From Stenotrophomonas maltophilia (lineage in GTDB: Bacteria > Pseudomonadota > Gammaproteobacteria > Xanthomonadales > Xanthomonadaceae), in contig NZ_CP029773.1 of NCBI RefSeq assembly GCF_003205835.1, positions 4,372,501-4,436,500 of the forward strand: a stretch of 64,000 nt of DNA, written 5' to 3'. Shown in pieces: positions 36,010-46,219 of this stretch. A model generated the notes under the pieces. It made no database searches. It saw only the letters and a program-made list of their open reading frames with translations, and had not been told where the DNA came from. The number at the start of each line of letters is the position of its first letter. Positions within the stretch are counted from its first letter, which is position 1. The position numbers and the translations under genes were made by a program.

Positions 36010-36915
36010 TCAGCCCTTCTGCTGCCGGTACCAGTGTTCGATCAGGCCGCGCGAAATCGAGATCGGCGGCGACAGGCGGATGCCCTGGCCATCGTCCTCG
36101 ACATCGCGGGCCAGCGCCGCGCCGACCTCGTCGGCACTGAACCAGCGCGCGTCTTCCAGCTCGCCGTCCACGGTCGGCAGATCGTCGTGCGCCTGCGCAC
36201 GGAAGCCGACCATCAGTGCGCCCGGGAACGGCCACGGCTGCGAACCCAGATACTGGCAGGCGGTCACCCGCACCTTGCTCTCCTCGTGCACTTCGCGCAC
36301 CACGGTCTGCTCGAAGGTCTCACCCGGTTCAACGAAGCCGGCCAGTACCGAGTAACGACGCGGTGCCCAGTTCGACTGGCGGCCGAGCAGCAGCCGGCCC
36401 TGGTTCTCCACCGCCACGATCACGGCAGGATCGACCCGCGGATAGTGCTCGGTGGAACACTGCGCGCAACGGCCGACGAAGCCGCCACGGGCAAACGCCA
36501 CAGCACCACCGCACACGCCGCAGAAGCGGGTGCGCGAATGCCAGTAGGACATGCCGCGGGCATAGCTGAAGGCGGTCGCATCGGCCATCGACCACAGCAG
36601 TGCGGCCTGGCGCAGGTCGAGGCGGCGCGGCGCGGTGACGGTAACGTTGGCGGCTTCGACCGAGAACCAGGCCTGCTCGCCACGCAGGCCGAGGAAGATC
36701 GCGGCACCGGGGCCACCGCCAATGTCGGCGCCGCTCAGCGCCAGTGGCTGATCGTCATCGCCAGTGAAGGCGCTGCCGTCCTGATCGAGCACGAGAATGC
36801 GCGCGCCCGGCCACAGGCGCGCCAGTGCATCGGCATCTTCGCGCAGGGCATCGGCGCGCTCCAGCGGTTCGCCAACGAAGGCGAAACCGGAAAGCGGCGA
36901 AGGAGTATTGGGCAT
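36010..36915 (-). CDS. nudC: NAD+ diphosphatase / RNA decapping Nudix hydrolase
   Basis: Hydrolyses NADH to NMNH plus AMP and removes NAD caps from RNA. 301 residues: a variable N-terminal domain, a four-cysteine zinc site (CGVCGG and CAQC), the Nudix domain and the family-specific SQPWPFP motif. The Nudix box reads GFVEPGETFEQTVVREVHEESKV, quoted here as GFVEPGET and REVHEESKV. The usual Gly after EES is Lys, a mild deviation. ATG 36915 is chosen because upstream sequence has no Nudix-family character. Confidence 0.93.
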   Translation of the reverse strand: MPNTPSPLSGFAFVGEPLERADALREDADALARLWPGARILVLDQDGSAFTGDDDQPLALSGADIGGGPGAAIFLGLRGEQAWFSVEAANVTVTAPRRLDLRQAALLWSMADATAFSYARGMSYWHSRTRFCGVCGGAVAFARGGFVGRCAQCSTEHYPRVDPAVIVAVENQGRLLLGRQSNWAPRRYSVLAGFVEPGETFEQTVVREVHEESKVRVTACQYLGSQPWPFPGALMVGFRAQAHDDLPTVDGELEDARWFSADEVGAALARDVEDDGQGIRLSPPISISRGLIEHWYRQQKG

Positions 36916-36998
36916 CCGGCAAGCGTGCCGCCAATCGATGCGGGAGGCAAGGTCGGCGCTGTGCGCAATCTGCTGATGTGGGCGTGGAGGCACGGAAC

Positions 36999-37045
36999 AT
37001 CCACGCATGGCGTGGATCTACCGAGGTGCCAACCCTCGTTGGCAC
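36999..37045. repeat. SMAG unit and adjacent stem
   Basis: ATCCACGC-ATG-GCGTGGAT ending CTAC at 37021, then GTGCCAAC/GTTGGCAC at 37026-37045, between the erpA stop and the nudC start. Confidence 0.75.
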
Positions 37046-37063
37046 ATGCCGGCCACAGGGTTC

Positions 37064-37456
37064 TTACATGCTGAAGCTGCTGCCGCAGCCGCAGGTGGTC
37101 TTCGCGTTCGGGTTGCGGATCACGAACTGGGCACCGGTCAGGCTCTCGGTGTAGTCCACCTCGGCGCCCATCAGGTACTGCAGGCTCAACGGGTCGACCA
37201 GCAGGGTCACCCCGCTGGTCTGCACCGCCAGGTCATCCTCGGCACGGTTCTCGTCGAACTCGAACCCGTACTGGAAGCCCGAACAGCCACCGCCTTCGAT
37301 GTACACGCGCAGGGCCAGGTCGGGGTTGCCCTCTTCCTGGATCAGGGATTTGACCTTGGCGGCCGCCGACTCGGTGAAGTTCAGCGGGCGCTCCAGCGAC
37401 TGGTAATCGGGCGCGGCAACCGGGGTGGCGCCGGGCAGGGAGACTAGCGTGCTCAT
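37064..37456 (-). CDS. erpA: A-type iron-sulfur cluster carrier/insertion protein ErpA
   Basis: 130 residues. Delivers Fe-S clusters to apoproteins, including those of isoprenoid synthesis. The three ligand cysteines are present: one in GGCSGFQYGFEFDE and two in TCGCGSSFSM at the C-terminus, the ErpA/IscA signature. A ~20-residue N-terminal extension before LNFTESAAAKV is usual for xanthomonad ErpA. The start at 37456 excludes an upstream open stretch without homology. It lies 31 bases after the bactofilin gene and may share its transcript. Confidence 0.92.
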   Translation of the reverse strand: MSTLVSLPGATPVAAPDYQSLERPLNFTESAAAKVKSLIQEEGNPDLALRVYIEGGGCSGFQYGFEFDENRAEDDLAVQTSGVTLLVDPLSLQYLMGAEVDYTESLTGAQFVIRNPNAKTTCGCGSSFSM

Positions 37457-37487
37457 GCCGTCAGCATGGGGGTGCCGGTGATGGCTT

Positions 37488-37952
37488 TCAAGCCATCGCC
37501 TCGGCCAGCTTGCGGCGTGCGGCGGTGTCGCCCTTGCCACCATTGGCGTCGTCGCCTTCCGGGGCCGGCAGGGCCGCCATCGGGGCGCTGGCATGGATCA
37601 GGCGGCCGTTCAGCTGGGCGCCCGCATTCATCTCCACCACCTGGTAGTGGACGTTGCCATTGACCCGTGCGCTCGGGGTCAGCTCGACCTTCTCGGTGGC
37701 GTGCACGTCGCCGTCCAGACGGCCACTGATGACCACCACCTGGGCGCGGATCTCGCCCTCGATCACGCCATGCTCGGCGACCGTCAGGGTCGCGCCACTG
37801 GCGCCTTCGGCGGCGATCACCTTGCCATGGATGCGACCTTCCACATACAGGCCCCCACTGAATTCCACATCACCACGGATCACCACCTGGTTGCCGATCA
37901 GGGCATCCACCACCAGCTGGCCTTCACGGTTGGATTTGCTGCTTCCGAACAT
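37488..37952 (-). CDS. bactofilin
   Basis: 154 residues. A central polymerising beta-helix (about 15-115) shows the repeating hydrophobic/Gly pattern of bactofilins (IRGDVEFSGGLYVEGRIHGKV, GVIEGEIRAQVVVISGRLDG). Short disordered tails flank it. Bactofilins form cytoskeletal filaments at the membrane that scaffold cell-wall or polar proteins. A strong GGGGAG site precedes the ATG, four bases after the stop of the upstream membrane coiled-coil gene, suggesting tight coupling with that partner. Confidence 0.9.
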   Translation of the reverse strand: MFGSSKSNREGQLVVDALIGNQVVIRGDVEFSGGLYVEGRIHGKVIAAEGASGATLTVAEHGVIEGEIRAQVVVISGRLDGDVHATEKVELTPSARVNGNVHYQVVEMNAGAQLNGRLIHASAPMAALPAPEGDDANGGKGDTAARRKLAEAMA

Positions 37953-37956
37953 CTGC

Positions 37957-38700
37957 CTACTCCCCTTTGCTGGCCGGCGCACCGGCCTGTTTCCAGTCGA
38001 ATACCTGGGTGGTACCCCCCGTACCACTCCCCAATGTCACCCGCACGCGTTGCGGGGTGAAGTCAGCCGGCAGCATCACGCTGCCGGTGATCTGCTGGAA
38101 GTACCGGAACGAGTAATCCTGTCCCGGCACCTTGCTGCGCTGGTGCAGATCATCCCAGCTGATCGTAGCCAGCTTGCCGTTCTTCACGCCTTCCACCGTG
38201 AAACGCATCTGCCCCTGGCTGATGGCGCCGCGGTTGAGGTTCTGGGTCAGCACGGCGGTGTACTGCCAGGTGCCGGCCGCTTCCGGGCTGAACTCGATCG
38301 AATGGGTGTTCAGGCCCTTGCGCTGGCTGGTCGAACCCACCAGGCGCTCATAGAAGGCAACGTCGGCACGCAGGCCGGCGATTTCCTCATCGCGCTCGGC
38401 CAGCGAGGACTGCACCTCGGTGTTGGCGGCGCGGCTGATGCGGTCGGAGGCTTCCAGCGTGGCCTGCTTCTGGCGCAGTTCGGTCAGCTGCGCCTGCAAC
38501 GTCTCGGCACGCTTCTCGGCGGCCTGCAGGCGCTGGCCCTGGGCATCGCGCGGCGTGGCCATCCAGCAGCCACCCAGCACCGCCAGCACCAGGCTGAGCA
38601 GCCAGATGCCGCCGATCACCAGCAGGCGGCGACGGTCGGCCGGCGGTTGCGGCGCGCCGGGCAGGCGGACCTGCACGCGCATGGGAGGACGGTTGGTCAT
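37957..38700 (-). CDS. DUF6776-like single-pass membrane coiled-coil protein
   Basis: 247 residues. A basic N-terminal tail is followed by one membrane helix (about 28-48), then a heptad-rich coiled coil (about 52-110, LQAAEKRAETLQAQLTELRQ) and a C-terminal beta-rich periplasmic domain (GTWQYTAVLTQNLNRGAISQGQMRFTVEG). The pairing with a bactofilin directly downstream is suggestive of a membrane anchor or client for the filament. Function unknown; a cell-envelope role is inferred only from topology and neighbours. Confidence 0.75.
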   Translation of the reverse strand: MTNRPPMRVQVRLPGAPQPPADRRRLLVIGGIWLLSLVLAVLGGCWMATPRDAQGQRLQAAEKRAETLQAQLTELRQKQATLEASDRISRAANTEVQSSLAERDEEIAGLRADVAFYERLVGSTSQRKGLNTHSIEFSPEAAGTWQYTAVLTQNLNRGAISQGQMRFTVEGVKNGKLATISWDDLHQRSKVPGQDYSFRYFQQITGSVMLPADFTPQRVRVTLGSGTGGTTQVFDWKQAGAPASKGE

Positions 38701-38879
38701 GGGTGGTTTCCGGGGCATCGCGAGGGCGACACCGGTACGGCCCCTGTGGCAAACGACGGGCTAGTGTATGACAGGACGGGTGGGTTTCCTGCGCAGTGGC
38801 CGACCGCGGTCTGTGGCGTTCAGGCACGCCATCGCCGATAGTGTGGCCCCCTGCACAGTTCCGTCTCCGGAGCACCGCC

Positions 38880-39497
38880 ATGACCGAAGCCCACCTGTTC
38901 GTGATCGGCATCCTGCTGGCCTGGCTGGCCGGCATCCGTGTCTACCTCACCGTGTTCGGCGTCGGCCTGGCCGGCCTGCTCGGCTGGGTCGACCTGCCGC
39001 CGGCCCTGCAGGCCACCGAATCGTGGTGGGTGCTGGGCACGTCCGCAGCGCTGGCAGTGACCGAATTCTTCGCCGACAAGATCCCCGGTGTGGATTCGGT
39101 CTGGGACCTGGTGCAGACACTCGCGCGCGTGCCTGCCGGCGCCTTCCTTGCCGCTGCCACGCTGTCGCCGGACGGCCAGCTGGGCACCGGCGCACTTGCC
39201 GCCGGCGCCGGTGTGGCGCTGGCCAGCCATGGCCTGAAGGCCGGCACCCGCGCCCTGCTCAATACCTCGCCGGAGCCGGCCAGCAACTGGGTCGCATCCG
39301 CCGCCGAAGACACCGTGGTGATCGGCGGCCTCGCCCTGGCCCTGGCACATCCCTGGATCGCGCTGATCGTGGTGCTGGCCTGCAGCCTGGCCGGTGCACT
39401 GCTGGTGTGGCTGGTGTGGCGCGCCCTGTGGAAGGGCGTGCGCTGGCTGGCACGCAGCGCATCACCGGACAGTGCGCGGCAACCCGGCACCGGTTGA
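38880..39497 (+). CDS. DUF4126 membrane protein
   Basis: 205 residues with about five hydrophobic segments and the DUF4126 landmarks AGIRVYLTVFGVGLAGLLG, FFADKIPGVDSVWD and GALAAGAGVALASHGLKAGTRALLN. It is an inner-membrane protein of unknown function. ATG 38880 follows GGAGCACCGCC. It precedes the REC-GGDEF-EAL gene by 44 bases on the same strand, so possible cotranscription. Confidence 0.85.
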   Translation: MTEAHLFVIGILLAWLAGIRVYLTVFGVGLAGLLGWVDLPPALQATESWWVLGTSAALAVTEFFADKIPGVDSVWDLVQTLARVPAGAFLAAATLSPDGQLGTGALAAGAGVALASHGLKAGTRALLNTSPEPASNWVASAAEDTVVIGGLALALAHPWIALIVVLACSLAGALLVWLVWRALWKGVRWLARSASPDSARQPGTG

Positions 39498-39541
39498 TCG
39501 CCGGGCTTGTCGCATAATGGACGCGAACACCAGGAGCACCG

Positions 39542-41428
39542 ATGGCCGCAAACGAATCCCCCGCGGGCGCCCGCCCGGGACGCGCTGAAACCCCTCCGGC
39601 CGATCATTGGCAACGCTGGACCGTCGAGACGGTCACCAGCGCTCCGGCAACACCTGTGGCGGTCATGCCGCAGAGCGCCGTTGCCGATGCTCCGTCGATC
39701 CACAGCGCACCACCGCCGCTTCCCGGCCCGGCCGTGCTGGCCGAGGCTGGCAACAACGACCAGGCACCGCCGCCGTCCGATTCGCCGTACCGCGTGCTGA
39801 TCGTCGAGGACGATCGCGCCCAGGCGCTGTTCGCCCAGAGCGTGCTGCACGGTGCCGGCATGCAGGCGATCGTGCACAGCGATGCCGATGGCGCGCTGCA
39901 GGCGATCAGGGAACATCGCCCCGACCTGATCCTGATGGACCTGCACCTGCCTGGCCTCGATGGCATGCGCCTGACCGCGCTGATCCGCCAGCAACCCGGC
40001 CTGCAGCTGCTGCCGATCGTGTTCCTCAGCGGCGATCCGGACCCGGAGCGCCAGTTCGAAGTGCTCGACAGTGGCGCCGATGACTACCTGAGCAAGCCGA
40101 TCCGCCCGCGCCACCTGATCGCTGCCGTGGCCAACCGCATCCGTCGCGCACGTGCGCAGGCCGCGACCCTGCCCGGTGCGAGCGGCGCACCGGCCACCAG
40201 CAATCCGGAAACGGGGTTGCCGACGCGTCATCACGTGCTGCAGCAGCTCAACGCTGCGCTCGCCCACCGCGACCCGGGCGGCGTGCTGTTCGTCGAAGTG
40301 TCCAGTGCGCTGGGGCTGCGCGAGCGCTATGGCTATGCGGCCTTCGAGCGTCTGATGGTGCAGGCCGGGCAGCGCCTGGCGGAAGCCGGTCACCCGCATC
40401 TGTTGGCACGCCTGAATGACAACAGCTTCCTGCTGCTCGTACGCAATACCGATGAGGACAGCCTGGAAGGTATCGCTGCGACGCTGCGCGAGCAGTTGTC
40501 GGCGCGCGCCTTCGTGATCCGCGACGATGAATCCGTGCACCTGCGCGGCGTGGTCGGCTACGCGCCGCTGTCGTCCGGCTTCGAGGATGCCAACAGTGCG
40601 CTGGAGGCCGTCGAACGCACCACCCTGCAGGCGCGCCTGCTCAGCGCCGGCGTGGCTGGCCACGTGCATCGCGACGTGATCAGCGAACAGGAGCACCTGG
40701 CGCTGCTGGAAGGCCAACTTGAGCTGGCCTATCAGCCGATCGTGGCTGTCGCCGGTGGCAACACCGCGCAGTACCAGCTGCTGCTGCGCCTGCGCCAGGC
40801 CGATGGCACGGTGCTGGCAGCCGGCCAGGTGATCCCGGCCGCGGAAGCCGCCGGGCGCATCGCCGACCTCGACCAGCAGGTGATGGATCACGCGCTGGGC
40901 CTGCTGGACCTGTACCGGCACGCAACGCAACCGCTGAACCTGTTCGTCTCGCAGTCGCTGCGCACCCTGCAGCGCGACGCGTTCGCCGACTGGCTGCTGG
41001 AATCGCTGCAGCAACGCGACCTGCCCGGCAGCGCACTGGTGATCGACGTGCGCCTGCCCGACGCGCTGATCCACACCGTGCCGCTGCAGCAGTTCTGCCA
41101 GCGCATGGCCGGGGCCGGCGTGCGCTTCTGCCTGAGCCAGTTCGAGCCCAGCGGCGAGGCCGATGCACTGCTGACCCAGCTGCCGCTGTCGTTCGTGCGC
41201 ATGGCCGCGCGCTTCTCCAGCAGCCACTCCAATCCGGCCACGCGCGAAGAACTGCGCAAGGCGATTGAACGCGCACACGCCACCGGTCAGCAGATCATCG
41301 GCCAGCAGATCGAGGACCCGCAGGCTGCGGCCGCGATGTGGGTCGGCGGAGTCGATTACATCCAGGGCAACATGGTGCAGTCGGCCGGCAGCGACCTGAA
41401 CTTCGACTTCCACAACGCGGTGCTCTGA
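39542..41428 (+). CDS. response regulator with degenerate GGDEF and EAL domains
   Basis: 628 residues. A Pro/Ala-rich disordered N-terminus (1-80) precedes a receiver domain with an intact acidic pair (VEDD), phospho-Asp in LMDLHLPG and Lys in SKPI. The GGDEF-like domain has LNDNSFLLLV where GGDEF should be. The EAL-like domain has YQLLLRL (Glu to Gln, Ala to Leu), LSQFEPSG for the DDFG loop, and no ExVE metal site, although the IQGNM end motif remains. It is therefore probably a non-catalytic c-di-GMP receptor or scaffold, like FimX. A kinase gene follows after one base. Confidence 0.9.
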   Translation: MAANESPAGARPGRAETPPADHWQRWTVETVTSAPATPVAVMPQSAVADAPSIHSAPPPLPGPAVLAEAGNNDQAPPPSDSPYRVLIVEDDRAQALFAQSVLHGAGMQAIVHSDADGALQAIREHRPDLILMDLHLPGLDGMRLTALIRQQPGLQLLPIVFLSGDPDPERQFEVLDSGADDYLSKPIRPRHLIAAVANRIRRARAQAATLPGASGAPATSNPETGLPTRHHVLQQLNAALAHRDPGGVLFVEVSSALGLRERYGYAAFERLMVQAGQRLAEAGHPHLLARLNDNSFLLLVRNTDEDSLEGIAATLREQLSARAFVIRDDESVHLRGVVGYAPLSSGFEDANSALEAVERTTLQARLLSAGVAGHVHRDVISEQEHLALLEGQLELAYQPIVAVAGGNTAQYQLLLRLRQADGTVLAAGQVIPAAEAAGRIADLDQQVMDHALGLLDLYRHATQPLNLFVSQSLRTLQRDAFADWLLESLQQRDLPGSALVIDVRLPDALIHTVPLQQFCQRMAGAGVRFCLSQFEPSGEADALLTQLPLSFVRMAARFSSSHSNPATREELRKAIERAHATGQQIIGQQIEDPQAAAAMWVGGVDYIQGNMVQSAGSDLNFDFHNAVL

Positions 41429-41429
41429 C

Positions 41430-43643
<2,214 letters not shown>

Positions 43644-43644
43644 C

Positions 43645-44115
43645 TTACTCTTCCAGCTTGCTCAGCAGGTACTTCGGCTCGCCGATGCGCTCGATCAGGT
43701 CGAGCTGGGTCTCCAGCCAGTCGATGTGTTCTTCTTCCGAATCCAGGATCTTCACGAACAGCTGGCGGCTGACGTAGTCGCCTACCGAATCGGAGTAGGC
43801 CACGGCCTCGCGCAGGGTCACCACGCCGTCGCGCTCCAGCGACAGGTCGCACTGCAGGATCTCGGTCGGGTTCTCGCCGATGCGCAGCTTGCCCAGCGCC
43901 TGGAAATTCGGCAGGCCTTCGAGGAACAGGATGCGGTCGGCGAGCATGTCGGCATGCTTCATCTCGTCGATCGATTCCTTGTACTCGTGTTCGGCCAGTT
44001 CCTTGATGCCCCAGTTCTTCAGCATCTTGGCGTGCAGGAAGTACTGGTTGATCGCGGTCAGCTCGTTGTAGAGGACCTTGTTGAGGAATTCGATGACCTT
44101 GGTGTCGCCCTTCAT
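43645..44115 (-). CDS. bfr: heme-containing bacterioferritin
   Basis: Iron-storage cage protein with 24 subunits. 156 residues. All ferroxidase ligands are present at canonical positions (Glu18, Glu51, His54, Glu94, Glu127, His130), as is the heme ligand Met52. MKGDTKVIEFLNKVLYNELTAINQY is the family N-terminus, so ATG 44115 is chosen. It is convergent with the hybrid kinase gene, whose stop is one base away. The gene for its partner ferredoxin Bfd lies 143 bases upstream on the same strand. Confidence 0.96.
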   Translation of the reverse strand: MKGDTKVIEFLNKVLYNELTAINQYFLHAKMLKNWGIKELAEHEYKESIDEMKHADMLADRILFLEGLPNFQALGKLRIGENPTEILQCDLSLERDGVVTLREAVAYSDSVGDYVSRQLFVKILDSEEEHIDWLETQLDLIERIGEPKYLLSKLEE

Positions 44116-44258
44116 GGGGGTGCTCCTGCACGCTGAAAACGCAGGCACTTTAACGCCTTGCGCGCGGCCGTGAAGGAACGCGAATCGTGCGCATTGGCCT
44201 GTGCGGCCGCACGTGAAGGATGCGAAAGCGCGGCGTCAACGCGCCGCGAAAGATACGA

Positions 44259-44468
44259 TCAGGCGACCTGGGCCAGACCGAGGACCGGCAGCGGCAGATC
44301 GTGGGTGGCACGCGCCTTGGCCAGCAGATCGCCGGCCATGTCCAGGCAGGAACCGCAGGTGGCACCACAACCGGTACGCATGGTCAGTTCGGCCACCGTG
44401 CTGACGCCATGGCTGGCGGCTTCGCGGATCTGGTGGTCGGTGACTCCGTTGCAGATGCAGACGTACAC
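44259..44468 (-). CDS. bfd: bacterioferritin-associated [2Fe-2S] ferredoxin
   Basis: 69 residues from a GTG start. It binds Bfr and donates electrons that release stored iron. The four cluster cysteines Cys4, Cys6, Cys38 and Cys41 (MYVCIC, CGATCGSC) occur at the same numbers as in E. coli Bfd. The order bfd-bfr on one strand and the upstream putative Fur-controlled promoter fit induction under iron starvation. Confidence 0.93.
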   Translation of the reverse strand: MYVCICNGVTDHQIREAASHGVSTVAELTMRTGCGATCGSCLDMAGDLLAKARATHDLPLPVLGLAQVA

Positions 44469-44510
44469 AGGCGTGAACCGGGCTGGCAGGCCAAGAGTGG
44501 CCTGTTGGCT

Positions 44511-44561
44511 ATTCCAATGGAAACGAGAATGGTTGTCAATCAGAGACCTGAACCATTCTCG
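44511..44561 (-). promoter_or_regulatory. bfd promoter with Fur-box-like inverted repeat
   Basis: On the minus strand TTGACA (44539-44534) is spaced 17 bases from TGGAAT-like -10 bases (44516-44511). An 11-base inverted repeat, CGAGAATGGTT (44524-44534) with AACCATTCTCG (44551-44561), and the stretch GAGAATGGTTGTCAATC resemble a Fur site overlapping the -35 element. Confidence 0.6.
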
Positions 44562-44576
44562 ATACCGTTCAGCCGG

Positions 44577-45197
44577 TCACGTGGCCGGACCATCGCCGGT
44601 GGCCTTCTTCGGCCAGTAGCCGCGGGTCCGTGGGCGCTTGCGTGGGCGGTCATGCCCGGCGGTATGGCCCGGCATCCAGGCCTCCGCAGCGCTCTTGGGC
44701 ATGGCGGTGACGCCCTGCCCGGCCACCCCGCGCGCCAACGGCGCCAGATGTCGCAGGGCGCGCGCATAGACGCCACGCTTGAACATCACCACGTGCTCCA
44801 CCGGGTACCAGAAGTCCACCCAGCGCCAGTGGTCAAACTCGGGGGAGTCGGTGTGGTCCAGCTTCACGTGGGATTCGTCGCCGGTCAGGCGCAGCAGGAA
44901 CCAGACCTGCTTCTGGCCGATGCAGACCTGCCGCTCGTTGCGGCGGATGGCCCGCGCCGGCAGCTTGTAGCGCAGCCAGCCGGGCGTTGCCCCGAGCACT
45001 TCCACGTGCTCAGGCAGCAGGCCGGTCTCTTCCTGCAGTTCACGATACATGGCCTCGACAGGCGTCTCGTCGGTATTCATGCCACCCTGCGGGAACTGCC
45101 AGCCGTCCCGGCGCACACGTCGTGCCCAGAACACCTGGCCGTCCTGCCGCATCAGCACGATGCCGACGTTCGGTCGATAGCCGTCCGGATCGATCAC
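44577..45197 (-). CDS. rppH: RNA pyrophosphohydrolase RppH
   Basis: Removes pyrophosphate from the 5' end of mRNAs, triggering decay. 206 residues from a GTG start eight bases after AGGAG. The N-terminus MIDPDGYRPNVGIVL and the Nudix box GGMNTDETPVEAMYRELQEETGL (in part GGMNTDET, RELQEETG) are RppH hallmarks, with QFPQGG just ahead. The ~45-residue C-terminal tail is basic and low-complexity, longer than in E. coli, and may bind RNA. Confidence 0.94.
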   Translation of the reverse strand: MIDPDGYRPNVGIVLMRQDGQVFWARRVRRDGWQFPQGGMNTDETPVEAMYRELQEETGLLPEHVEVLGATPGWLRYKLPARAIRRNERQVCIGQKQVWFLLRLTGDESHVKLDHTDSPEFDHWRWVDFWYPVEHVVMFKRGVYARALRHLAPLARGVAGQGVTAMPKSAAEAWMPGHTAGHDRPRKRPRTRGYWPKKATGDGPAT

Positions 45198-45274
45198 GAT
45201 GCGGACTCCTAAAAAATCTACTGGTCGGGACTATCCCATGCCGCCTGTCGGCCCACAAGCACGATACAAAAGTG

Positions 45275-45303
45275 TTGACAGGGGCGATACACATCCGCAG
45301 AAT
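45275..45303 (+). promoter_or_regulatory. promoter of the tRNA-Met/tRNA-Gln unit
   Basis: A perfect TTGACA (45275-45280) lies 17 bases from CAGAAT (45298-45303), with a GC-rich discriminator (AGCGGGC) typical of stable-RNA promoters. The tRNA begins 14 bases downstream. Confidence 0.8.
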
Positions 45304-45317
45304 AGCGGGCTCACCAA

Positions 45318-45394
45318 GGCTATGTAGCTCAGCCGGTTAGAGCACAGCACTCATAATGCTGGGGTCGGTGGTTCGAGTCCACCCATAGCCACCA
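45318..45394 (+). tRNA. tRNA-Met (CAT, elongator)
   Basis: 77 bases including encoded CCA. Acceptor arms are GGCTATG/CATAGCC, the anticodon loop is CTCATAA, and the T-arm contains GGTTCGAGTCC. The body resembles elongator tRNA-Met of E. coli; the CAT anticodon alone would also allow tRNA-Ile2, but the sequence fits Met better. A CACTGAAAA/TTTTCAGTG hairpin lies between it and tRNA-Gln and may be a processing signal. Confidence 0.93.
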
Positions 45395-45449
45395 CACTGA
45401 AAATCAAGTTGTTTTTCAGTGTGAAAAGTGAGAAAATAGTTGCACGTTT

Positions 45450-45524
45450 TGCCCCGTCGCCAAGCGGTAAGGCACCTGACTCTGACTCAGGCATTCGGTG
45501 GTTCGAATCCATCCGGGGCAGCCA
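45450..45524 (+). tRNA. tRNA-Gln (CTG)
   Basis: 75 bases including encoded CCA. It has the T1-A72 start pair typical of glutamine tRNAs, arms GCCCCG/CGGGGC, anticodon CTG in the loop CTCTGAC, and a GGTTCGAATCC T-arm. It lies 55 bases after tRNA-Met and is probably cotranscribed with it. Confidence 0.95.
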
Positions 45525-45577
45525 AACAAAAAAGAAAAAAGCCTGATCGAAAGATCAGGCTTTTTTCTTTTTTGTTT
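45524..45577 (+). terminator. intrinsic terminator of the tRNA unit
   Basis: GCCTGATC-GAAA-GATCAGGC is flanked by A-rich and T-rich stretches that also pair, giving a 25-bp stem. The T-run on both strands makes it bidirectional in form. The remaining bases to 45824 hold the palindrome at 45657 and the rpsI terminator, and no gene. Confidence 0.93.
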
Positions 45578-45656
45578 GGTCACGCATCCCACCTTATCCC
45601 CGCGCCTGTCGGCGCGCGCCCTTGAACATCAAGGGGACTCTTCTCCAGAGAGGTCC

Positions 45657-45695
45657 GGGGTCGGATCCTTTTCCAAAGGAAAAGGCTCTGACCCC
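45657..45695. repeat. GGGGTC-ended palindrome (copy 3)
   Basis: Begins GGGGTCGGATCC and ends GGCTCTGACCCC around TTTTCC-AAA-GGAAAA. It has the same ends as the copies at 12550 and 18324 but a different inner arm pair. Confidence 0.8.
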
Positions 45696-45749
45696 ACCCC
45701 ATCGCCAGCCACCGGCCGGCAACCTGGAAATGCATGACCCCAGAACGAC

Positions 45750-45775
45750 AAAAGCCCGGCCGAAGCCGGGCTTTT
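45750..45775 (-). terminator. terminator of the rplM-rpsI operon
   Basis: AAAAGCCCGGC/GCCGGGCTTTT with a CGAA (TTCG on the minus strand) loop, about 50 bases after the rpsI stop. The minus-strand T-run is four long. Confidence 0.8.
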
Positions 45776-45824
45776 GCTTGTCCAACCAGCGGGCTCCCGA
45801 AGGAGCCCAACCAGGCGCGGTAGA

Positions 45825-46217
45825 TCAGCGCTTGGAGAACTGGGTGGCGCGGCGGGCCTTGTGCAGACCGACCTTCTTACGCTCGACTTCACGGGCGTCA
45901 CGGGTCATGAAGCCAGCCTTGCGCAGCTCGGACTTCAGGGTTTCGTCGTACTCGACCAGAGCACGGGCGATGCCCAGACGGATCGCACCGGCCTGACCGG
46001 TGGTGCCGCCGCCAGCGGCGGTGACCAGGATGTCGAAGCTTTCGGTGTTCTTGGTCAGCTCGAGCGGCTGGCGCACGATCATGCGCGCGGTCTCACGACC
46101 GAAGAACTCGTCCAGCGGACGGCCATTGACGGTGATGTTGCCCGAACCCTTGCGCAGGAACACGCGAGCGGTGGAGGACTTGCGGCGGCCAGTGCCGTAG
46201 TTTTGAGTGATAGCCAT
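45825..46217 (-). CDS. rpsI: 30S ribosomal protein S9
   Basis: 130 residues, the standard S9 length. Starts YGTGRRKSSTARV and ends in the basic tail HKARRATQFSKR, whose last Arg reaches the ribosomal P-site tRNA. It follows rplM after two bases in the conserved rplM-rpsI operon and is followed by an intrinsic terminator. Confidence 0.98.
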   Translation of the reverse strand: MAITQNYGTGRRKSSTARVFLRKGSGNITVNGRPLDEFFGRETARMIVRQPLELTKNTESFDILVTAAGGGTTGQAGAIRLGIARALVEYDETLKSELRKAGFMTRDAREVERKKVGLHKARRATQFSKR

Positions 46218-46219
46218 GA

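Noticed and set aside
45395..45449. Third tRNA or small gene between tRNA-Met and tRNA-Gln
   Set aside because: Only 55 bases with a simple hairpin. No cloverleaf or frame is present.
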